Shown here one piece after another: positions 57,878 to 64,000 of a stretch of DNA of 64,000 bases. Under the pieces are notes generated by a model. That model made no database searches and was not told where the DNA came from. It was given only the letters and a program-made list of their open reading frames with translations. The stretch is from Nocardia sp. CC227C (GTDB taxonomy: Bacteria > Actinomycetota > Actinomycetes > Mycobacteriales > Mycobacteriaceae), in contig NZ_JASITE010000025.1 in NCBI RefSeq assembly GCF_030767025.1, positions 28,451 through 92,450 on the forward strand, in the 5' to 3' direction. The position numbers were made by a program, and so were the translations under genes. Numbering within the stretch: the first letter of the stretch is position 1; each line of letters starts with the position of its first letter.

Positions 57878-60490
57878 TCAGCTCTCGGATTTGCCGGAAG
57901 ATGACCCGAGCATCAACTCCGCCAATGCCTCGCGATCGGTGACATCGAGTTTGATGCAGGCGCGGTACAGATGCCCCTCCACCGTCCGCACCGAAACCGT
58001 CAGCCGGTCCGCGATCTGCCGGTTCGACAAACCTGCCGCCACCAGATTGGCGATCTCCCGCTCCCGCGCGGTCAGCGGCAGCGGTTGCGCCGACTGCCGC
58101 AGCGCGGGCGTGCTGGCCCCGCCGCAGGCAGCCGCGAGCCGGTTGGCGGTGGCGGCGGATTCCAGCAGCCGCCTGCGGTCTCCGGCCCGCTCGTGCGCCG
58201 AGGCCGCCTGCGCGGCGGCGTCGGCGGCGGACAGCAGCACCCCCAGGGATTCGAATTCCGCGGCGGCGGCGTCCAATCCGTCGCCGTCGTGGGCGGCGAC
58301 CGCCACCGCGTGCCGGGCCTGGGTCTGCACCAGACGCCCGTCCACGCGGGCGGCGAGATCCGCGAGCCGCCCCGCCACCGCATGGTCGCCGAACCGGGCG
58401 GCGGTGTGCAGCGCCATGGCCTCGATGGCGTGCTGATGCGAGCGCGCGGCGGCGTCGGCGGCCGCGAGCGCGTGCCGGACGGCGGGGCTGGCGGTGCCCT
58501 CGGCGGCGGCCTGCCAGGCGCGGGCCAGCGCCAGCTGCGGTTCGTAGACGGCGCTGTGCCGCCCGCCCCTGGCCACGGCGGCCTCGATGCTCTCGGCGGC
58601 CTCGGCCGCCCGGCCCAGGGCCGAATAGGCTTCGGCCAGACGCAATCTCGCGGGGAACATCCACGCCGCCGCGCCCTCCATGGCCAGTGCGGCGAGCGCC
58701 TGCTCGAGATTGTCGACGGCAGCCGGGAAATGCCCCTGTGCCACGTCCACGGTGCCCTGCAAGATCTTCGACATGCCCCAGGCCAGGTACTGGCCGGGGG
58801 AGGAGTAGCCGAAATACCCCCCGGCGCAGCGGCGTGCGGCCTCGAGATCACCGGTGAAGGTGAGGGCGAGCACCTCCGCGTGGGTGGACATGAAACGGTT
58901 CAGCCCGTCGATATGCCGTTCGACTTCGTGTCCACGCGCGGCGTATTCGCGCGCCGCCTCGCCGCGACCCATGAGCGCCAGGGCGAGTCCGCCGCCGAAG
59001 GCCGCCCACCACACCGCCCAGGGCGGCGCGTCGGCATTGGTCATCACGGGTTCGGCGAGCGCGAACGCCTCGTCGAGCTTGTTCTCGTTGACCGCGCAGG
59101 CCGACGCCAGCCCGTCCAGGGTGGCGACGATCTTGGGATGCCGCACCCGGCCGCGCACCAGGCGCAGCACCCCGTCGGCGCGGTCGGCATCGCCCATGGC
59201 CCACAGCAGATTCGACACCCGGGTGCTGCCCCAGCGGGCCAGTTGCACCTCGTTCAACTGGTCCGGATCGAAGCTGGCGAGGGTGCGTTCGGCCTCGATG
59301 CGATGGCCCTGCCACAGCAGCGCCCGGGCCAGCAGGTCCGCGGCCTCCACACCGCCGCGCCGCTCCACCGCCGCTCGCGCGAACCGTTCCCCCAGCGGGA
59401 TGTTCGCCAACCCGATGGCGTCGGCGGCAGCCGCCTCGAACAGCTCCAGATCCGCCGATTTGTCGCTGTCCAAAGCCAATTCGGCCAGGCGAATGCGATC
59501 CGACGCGGAATTGACCGGCCGCTCCTTCAGCGACGAGTACAGCCGTCCCCGCAGCCGCCGCGCCGACGCGATGCCCAGCCGCCGCCGGATCACCTCGCCG
59601 AACAGCGGATGGTTGTAGCGCACCAGCAGCTGGTGGGTGTTCTCGACAATCCTGATGACGCCGCGTGATTCGGCGGCCTCCACCGCCTCCTCGCCCGCGA
59701 GTTCGGCCAGCACGTCCAGGTCGATGGGTTCGCAGAAGGTGAGCAGTTCCAGCACCTTCAGCACGTCCTCGGGTAGCTGCTCCACCCGATCCTCCAGCAG
59801 CGCGGCCAGTTCCGAGGTGACCGCCGCGCGCCCGCGCAACTGCCACACCCCGTTGACCTGTCGCAGCGTGCCCGCCTCCAGTGCGCCCTCCACCAGGTGG
59901 CGCAGGAAAAGCGCGTTGCCGCCGGAGGATTCCCACATGAGGTTGGCGGTGAACCCCTCCAACTGCCCGCCCAGCATGGACTCCACCAGCGCCACGCTCT
60001 GTCGCTGGGTGAACGGCCGCAGATCCACGCGCTGTAGATGCCCGTCCTTCCACAGCGAGGTCACCGCGTCGGGCACCGGCACCCCGCTGCGCACGGTGGC
60101 CACGATGTGGGCGGCCTTGTCGATGGCCAGTTGCAGCAGCAGGGTGGCGGAGAGCTGGTCCAGCAGATGCGCGTCGTCGACGCCGATTATGGTGTGCCCG
60201 TCCGCGAGCAGCGCTTCCCGCGCGGCCGCCATGAACGTCACCGGGTCGTGCGCGGTGTACACGCCGACCATGTGGGCGAAGACGCCCAGCGGAATACTGC
60301 GGGCGGATTCGGTGCCCGCCACCCACCGGACATTGCCGCCGACTGCGGCGGCGGCCTGCCGCGCCAGCGTGGTCTTGCCTACCCCCGCGTCCCCCGTCAG
60401 AACGGCTCCGACGAACTCGTCGCCCGTCAGTGCCGCCCGGATGGTTTCGAGTTCGCCGACGCGCTCGACCATCGGCCAATTCCGAGCCAT
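57878..60490 (-). CDS. Large ATP-binding LuxR regulator (LAL family)
   Basis: 870 residues from ATG 60490. An AAA-type ATPase domain opens the protein: Walker A GDAGVGKT at 33-40 and a Walker B-like IIGVDDAHLLDQL near 105. A long helical repeat region (about 330-790, TPR/bacterial transcriptional activator-like) precedes a C-terminal LuxR helix-turn-helix (LTAREREIANLVAAGLSNRQ, VRTVEGHLYRACIKLDVTDR). LAL regulators such as MalT bind an inducer and ATP, then activate promoters. The inducer and targets are unknown. The gene stands alone with convergent or distant neighbours. Confidence 0.92.
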   Translation of the reverse strand: MARNWPMVERVGELETIRAALTGDEFVGAVLTGDAGVGKTTLARQAAAAVGGNVRWVAGTESARSIPLGVFAHMVGVYTAHDPVTFMAAAREALLADGHTIIGVDDAHLLDQLSATLLLQLAIDKAAHIVATVRSGVPVPDAVTSLWKDGHLQRVDLRPFTQRQSVALVESMLGGQLEGFTANLMWESSGGNALFLRHLVEGALEAGTLRQVNGVWQLRGRAAVTSELAALLEDRVEQLPEDVLKVLELLTFCEPIDLDVLAELAGEEAVEAAESRGVIRIVENTHQLLVRYNHPLFGEVIRRRLGIASARRLRGRLYSSLKERPVNSASDRIRLAELALDSDKSADLELFEAAAADAIGLANIPLGERFARAAVERRGGVEAADLLARALLWQGHRIEAERTLASFDPDQLNEVQLARWGSTRVSNLLWAMGDADRADGVLRLVRGRVRHPKIVATLDGLASACAVNENKLDEAFALAEPVMTNADAPPWAVWWAAFGGGLALALMGRGEAAREYAARGHEVERHIDGLNRFMSTHAEVLALTFTGDLEAARRCAGGYFGYSSPGQYLAWGMSKILQGTVDVAQGHFPAAVDNLEQALAALAMEGAAAWMFPARLRLAEAYSALGRAAEAAESIEAAVARGGRHSAVYEPQLALARAWQAAAEGTASPAVRHALAAADAAARSHQHAIEAMALHTAARFGDHAVAGRLADLAARVDGRLVQTQARHAVAVAAHDGDGLDAAAAEFESLGVLLSAADAAAQAASAHERAGDRRRLLESAATANRLAAACGGASTPALRQSAQPLPLTAREREIANLVAAGLSNRQIADRLTVSVRTVEGHLYRACIKLDVTDREALAELMLGSSSGKSES

Positions 60491-60673
60491 GTGACAACTG
60501 TAGTGCGCCCGCCGTTCGTGAGCAGCGCAAACGAACTGGGTGGCGACACGGATGAATCCGAGGATTATCGGCGTGTGCGCCGAGTGGTCCGGATATCGCT
60601 CGATCGCTTCCGCCCCCGAACGACGGACGGCTGACCCGGCCGTCCGCCGTCAGGGAGAGGAGGTGAATGGGAG

Positions 60674-60793
60674 ATGGTTGGCAAGCACCGCCGGAAAGGT
60701 GAGCCGGCGAACCGCGCAGCCTGGATTGCAGCCGGAGCTGCTGCGGCCGCCGCACTCATCTACATCGTGACCCGAGTCAACAGGGCACGATAA
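60674..60793 (+). CDS. 39-residue membrane miniprotein
   Basis: ATG 60674 lies eight bases after a perfect AGGAGGTGA ribosome-binding site. The product is a basic head (MVGKHRRKGEPANRAA), one hydrophobic helix (WIAAGAAAAAALIYIVTRV) and a basic tail NRAR, ending at TAA 60793. A terminator hairpin follows directly. Basic ends around one helix fit a small inner-membrane protein. No family recognised. Confidence 0.6.
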   Translation: MVGKHRRKGEPANRAAWIAAGAAAAAALIYIVTRVNRAR

Positions 60794-60800
60794 CCCATTC

Positions 60801-60833
60801 GGCCAGGGTGTCGATAGGAGCGATGCCCTGGCC
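60801..60833 (+). terminator. Hairpin after the miniprotein gene
   Basis: GGCCAGGG pairs with CCCTGGCC around a 17-base loop, eight bases after the stop codon. Confidence 0.6.
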
Positions 60834-60944
60834 TCCATCACTTTCGTGACACCAAGAGTGTACGTCGCGGACGTCATCGTTTGTGTAGTTCGCACGCAAC
60901 AGTGTTGCCTGTACGCACGTACATCGCCCAAGTACCGGCCGGAT

Positions 60945-62042
60945 TCAGTCCGCCCAGACCTGTTCGATCGGGGTGCCCTCGGTGGGCGGGGGTGTCGGGA
61001 TGGCCCCCGGGGTGCGGGAGAAGCGCGGGGCGGGTGCGTGCTGCACCACGCCGTCGATCTCCACGAGACCGCTGCGGGCCTGGATGTGTGGGTTCTGGGT
61101 GGCCTCGGTGAGGGTGAGGACCGGGGTAGTGCAGGCGTCGGTATGCTCGAAGATCGCCCACCACTCGTCGCGGGTCTTGGTCTTGAACTTCTCGGCGAAC
61201 AGTTTGCGCAGCTCGTCCTGCGCGGTGGGGTCGAGCTGCTGCGGCAGCCCTGCCGGGTCGATCTCCAGCCCCTTCAGGAATTCCGCGTAGAACTGCGGCT
61301 CGATGCAGCCGACCGCCATGTACTTGCCGTCGGCGGTCTCGTAGGTGTCGTAGAACGCCATGCCGGTGTCGAGCAGGTTGGTGCCGCGCTCATCGGACCA
61401 CAGGCCCACCCCGCGCATACCCCAGATCATGTGTGAAAGAGCAAGCGCGCCATCGATCATGGCGGAGTCGATGACCTGCCCCCGGCCGGAGCGCTGGCGT
61501 TCCACCAGTGCGGCGAGCACGCCGAAGACCAGGAACATGGAGCCGCCGCCGAAGTCGCCGACCATGTTAAGCGGCGGCACGGGGCGCTCGCCCTTGCGGC
61601 CGATGGCATTGAGCACGCCGGTCAGCGAGATGTAGTTGATGTCGTGGCCGGCGCGGTCCGCCAGCGGGCCGTCCTGCCCCCAGCCGGTCATGCGGCCGTA
61701 GACCAGGCGCGGATTGCGCTCCAGCGCGACATCGGGGCCCAGGCCCATGCGCTCGGTGACGCCCGGCCGGAACCCCTCGAGCAGCACGTCGGCCTTCTCG
61801 ACGAGACCGAGCACCTTCTCGATATCGGCCGGATCCTTCAGGTTGGCCTCGACAATGGTGCGCCCGCGCCACTGCGGTCGCTCCATGAAGCCCGGCAGCT
61901 GGCCCGGCCGCTGGACGCGAACCACATCCGCGCCGAGGTCCGCGAGCAGCAGTGCCGCGTGCGGACCGGGGCCGATACCGGCCAGCTCAACAACCCGAAT
62001 GCCCGCGAGCGGGCCCTGTGCGGCGGTGGATGGAGTGCTCAC
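60945..62042 (-). CDS. mcr: Alpha-methylacyl-CoA racemase
   Basis: 365 residues from GTG 62042 (GAGG upstream). It is a CaiB/BaiF class III CoA-transferase-fold enzyme that inverts the alpha-methyl centre of branched acyl-CoA esters so that beta-oxidation can proceed, for example of sterol side chains. The catalytic residues of M. tuberculosis Mcr (H126, D156, E241) correspond by eye to H133 (AGHDINYI), D163 (VGDFGGGS) and E248 (GCIEPQF), all shifted by seven, which supports racemase rather than CoA-transferase function. Confidence 0.93.
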   Translation of the reverse strand: MSTPSTAAQGPLAGIRVVELAGIGPGPHAALLLADLGADVVRVQRPGQLPGFMERPQWRGRTIVEANLKDPADIEKVLGLVEKADVLLEGFRPGVTERMGLGPDVALERNPRLVYGRMTGWGQDGPLADRAGHDINYISLTGVLNAIGRKGERPVPPLNMVGDFGGGSMFLVFGVLAALVERQRSGRGQVIDSAMIDGALALSHMIWGMRGVGLWSDERGTNLLDTGMAFYDTYETADGKYMAVGCIEPQFYAEFLKGLEIDPAGLPQQLDPTAQDELRKLFAEKFKTKTRDEWWAIFEHTDACTTPVLTLTEATQNPHIQARSGLVEIDGVVQHAPAPRFSRTPGAIPTPPPTEGTPIEQVWAD

Positions 62043-62215
62043 GCCTTACCTCGGTTCATCGTCGAATCCTGCGTACCGGCGCGCCGTGCCGGTGTTGACA
62101 GTATGACAATAACGGTGTTCCGGCTCTGCTCCCGGGTGACGATGTGCGCGATGTCGGTGTTCTCAGGCATGCTCTCCGGTGCCCGACCGTTCAGCACGTC
62201 CCGCCGGAGCGCACC

Positions 62216-62488
62216 ATGCCGTCTCGCCGATCCGCCAAGAACTCATTGTCCGACAGCGATATTCGGCAGTTAACCGCCGCCGTGGACGCGGGCCGCTCAC
62301 CCACCGTGTGGTTCACCGCCGACGCCGTCGGCATCGAGGAGGGCCGATCCGGCAAGGTGGTCGCCGTCGCCGACCCCGCGGAACCGGACTTCCTGCACGT
62401 CCGGCCCGCGGGTTCCAGCGACACCCTGGCCTTCTCACCCACCGAACTCACCCTCACCCGCCCCACCCGCCGCCGCGGTTCGCGGTGA
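62216..62488 (+). CDS. Small conserved actinobacterial protein
   Basis: 90 residues from ATG 62216, without a clear ribosome-binding site. An N-terminal helix (NSLSDSDIRQLTAAVDAGRS) is followed by a small beta-barrel-like part (TVWFTADAVGIEEGRSGKVV, DFLHVRPAGSSDTLAFSPTE) and a basic Arg-rich tail. It may bind nucleic acid, but that rests only on the charge pattern. It precedes the DUF456 gene by 61 bp on the same strand. Confidence 0.7.
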   Translation: MPSRRSAKNSLSDSDIRQLTAAVDAGRSPTVWFTADAVGIEEGRSGKVVAVADPAEPDFLHVRPAGSSDTLAFSPTELTLTRPTRRRGSR

Positions 62489-62549
62489 ACACCCATGGGC
62501 GCTGCGGTCGGGGCAGAATGCTGGCAGCGACGAGGCGGGAGGAACTGGC

Positions 62550-63032
62550 GTGGGTGTAGCGGGTGAGGTCCTGGTCGGCCTCGCGATCGTGGTGGGGCTG
62601 GTCGGCATAGTCGTACCGATCCTGCCGGGGGTACTGCTGATCTTCGCGGCGATCGCGGTGTGGGCCTTCATGACCGGGGGAACCGCGGCCTGGGTCGTAT
62701 TCGCCGTCTGCACGGCGTTTCTCGTGATCAGCGGGGTGATCAAGTACACCTGGCCCGGCCGCAAGCTCAAATACGCCGGCGTGCCGAACCGGACGCTGTT
62801 CATCGGAGCGGTGCTCGGCATCATCGGCTTCTTCGTGGTGCCGGTGATCGGGCTGTTCCTGGGATTCGTACTGGGGGTTTATCTTTCGGAGTTGCAGCGG
62901 CTGCGAGCACAGCGCACGGCATGGGTGTCGACACAGCACGCCCTGAAGGGGGTCGGGCTGTCGATTCTCGTCGAGCTGTTCGGCGCGCTGCTGGCGACCG
63001 GGGTGTGGGTGGTCGCCGCCGTCGTCGTCTAG
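62550..63032 (+). CDS. DUF456 membrane protein
   Basis: 160 residues from GTG 62550 with GGGAGG upstream. Four or five membrane helices and the DUF456 pattern are visible: VGLVGIVVPILPGVLLIFAA, YTWPGRKLKYAGVPNRTLFI, VIGLFLGFVLGVYLSEL and a last helix ending VVAAVVV. The function of the family is unknown. It is convergent with the amidohydrolase gene. Confidence 0.85.
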   Translation: MGVAGEVLVGLAIVVGLVGIVVPILPGVLLIFAAIAVWAFMTGGTAAWVVFAVCTAFLVISGVIKYTWPGRKLKYAGVPNRTLFIGAVLGIIGFFVVPVIGLFLGFVLGVYLSELQRLRAQRTAWVSTQHALKGVGLSILVELFGALLATGVWVVAAVVV

Positions 63033-63040
63033 CCGCCCCG

Positions 63041-63928
63041 CTACTCGATGATCGGCAGCGGAATCGTATCTCCGGGTGCGGGTTTCGGAAGTTCCGAGCG
63101 CTTCAGGCGCAGGGTCGGCGATTCCGGGCCGAACAGCGGCAGCGTCGGCGCGGGGTCCGCGACATCGCGCTCCTTGGCTGGCAGGCGATAGAAGGCGCGG
63201 GCATTGTCCTCCAGCACCCGGTGCAGGTCGGTGCCGACCGCTTCGGTGATGAGCGCGATATCGGAGTCGAGGAAGGGTCGCCCCGCGCGAGTGCCGGGCA
63301 GATCGGAGCCGAACATGAGCGCCTCCGGATTCACCGCGTGGATCCGGCGCAGCGCCCGGCCGACATCCATGGCCACCCGGCCGAAACCGGACGCCTTCAC
63401 CTTGGCCCCGCGGTCCACCAGGTTCAGCAGGTAGGGCAGGCAGTCGTCGGACATGCCCATGTGGTCGATGGACAGCAGCGGCAGCTTGTTGATCACCGGT
63501 TCCAGCGATCCCAGCATGGACCCGTCGATGTACAGCTCCACATGCCAGCCGACCAGCTCGTAGGCGCGCAGCGCCAGCATGGTCAGCCCGACGATATCCC
63601 CGCCCGCGCGCTTGAGATTGAACCGCAGCGCCCGCACCCCGGCCCGGTCGAGTGAGACGATCTCCTCGTCCGTGGCGTCCACGTGCAGGTTGATGACGCC
63701 GACCCAGCCGTCGCCCAGCTCGGCCAGCGCCGCCCGCAGATACGTCTCGTCGGTGCCCTGGAAGGACCCGCTGACCACGGCACCACCGTCGATGTCGAAG
63801 CGGGACATCCGCCGCTTGTAATCGGCGATGGTGTACGGGTCGGGCAGGTAGCCCTCGTTCTCGATCAGCGGGAACCGCGGATCGATGATGTGGACATGGG
63901 CATCGAACACGTGATCAGCATGCCTCAC
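63041..63928 (-). CDS. Amidohydrolase-superfamily protein (COG3618-type)
   Basis: 295 residues from GTG 63928. A TIM-barrel metal hydrolase with FDAHVHIIDPRFPLIENEGY at the start (HxH metal motif), a later LSIDHMGMSD (His) and FGSDLPGT (Asp) near the C-terminal third. These marks fit the branch with 2-pyrone-4,6-dicarboxylate lactonases and related decarboxylase-like enzymes. The substrate cannot be read from sequence. The last 70 bases of the window upstream of it hold no other feature. Confidence 0.83.
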   Translation of the reverse strand: MRHADHVFDAHVHIIDPRFPLIENEGYLPDPYTIADYKRRMSRFDIDGGAVVSGSFQGTDETYLRAALAELGDGWVGVINLHVDATDEEIVSLDRAGVRALRFNLKRAGGDIVGLTMLALRAYELVGWHVELYIDGSMLGSLEPVINKLPLLSIDHMGMSDDCLPYLLNLVDRGAKVKASGFGRVAMDVGRALRRIHAVNPEALMFGSDLPGTRAGRPFLDSDIALITEAVGTDLHRVLEDNARAFYRLPAKERDVADPAPTLPLFGPESPTLRLKRSELPKPAPGDTIPLPIIE

Positions 63929-64000
63929 ATTGGTGACAAGTGCGGAAAACCTTGTCCGCCTGGTGGATCAGCCCAGGTCAGTTGGCGATTTTATCCGGCT

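Overview
The window is high-GC DNA from a mycolic-acid actinobacterium (Mycobacteriales), most likely a Nocardia. The main reason is gene order. From the flavohemoprotein at the left edge through clpB, ttfA, pyrE, an SpoU-type RNA methyltransferase, a GH76 enzyme, DedA and fba, and then from an Rv0361-like membrane protein through Rv0360c-, Rv0359- and Rv0358-like genes to purA, both order and strand follow M. tuberculosis Rv0385 to Rv0357c, read in reverse. Lineage-specific genes agree: ttfA (trehalose monomycolate transport), an Mcr-type racemase and a fused HadA/HadB dehydratase. These assignments come from remembered families and gene order, not from searches.

Layout. 0-8 kb: flavohemoprotein, quinone oxidoreductase, clpB with a HAIR-like operator, a DUF5666 membrane protein and ttfA. 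7.6-11 kb: SDR, pyrE, FabH-like ketosynthase and a YhhN-type protein. 10.8-17.3 kb: an NCS1 nucleobase transporter with an APH-family kinase, a two-component system and DUF4190 proteins. 17.4-22 kb: RNA methyltransferase, GH76, two DedA proteins and fba. 22-40 kb: an accessory island. 40.8-52 kb: conserved core again (DUF4185, HadAB-like, Rv0361-like, DUF3151, FUSC-like, site-2 protease, purA). 52-64 kb: regulators with their targets (MocR, TetR with a triple operator, LuxR-LAL), a DNA repair enzyme, small envelope proteins, an alpha-methylacyl-CoA racemase and an amidohydrolase.

The island sits between fba and the Rv0361-like gene, close to where mgtE (Rv0362) lies in M. tuberculosis. It starts with a SARP/FHA (EmbR-type) regulator and a VapBC pair. 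It continues through 4 kb of repeated, partly decayed lipoprotein modules and ends with a compact 12 kb siphovirus-type tail cluster: terminator-like protein, tube, frameshifted chaperone pair, tape measure with a peptidase domain, distal tail and baseplate-like proteins, and glycine-rich and lectin-like tip proteins. I see no capsid, portal, terminase, integrase, repressor or lysis gene. The tail genes are intact and closely packed, so this looks like a retained tail machine rather than a decaying prophage.

The best candidate for something undescribed is this headless tail locus together with the amplified lipoprotein family beside it. The duplicated DNA carries copies of the regulator's 3' end and of the first tail gene's 5' end, so a unit spanning regulator, lipoprotein and tail start was tandemly duplicated and then eroded. 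Conserved leader hairpins and a ten-codon micro-ORF with a good ribosome-binding site occur inside the repeats.
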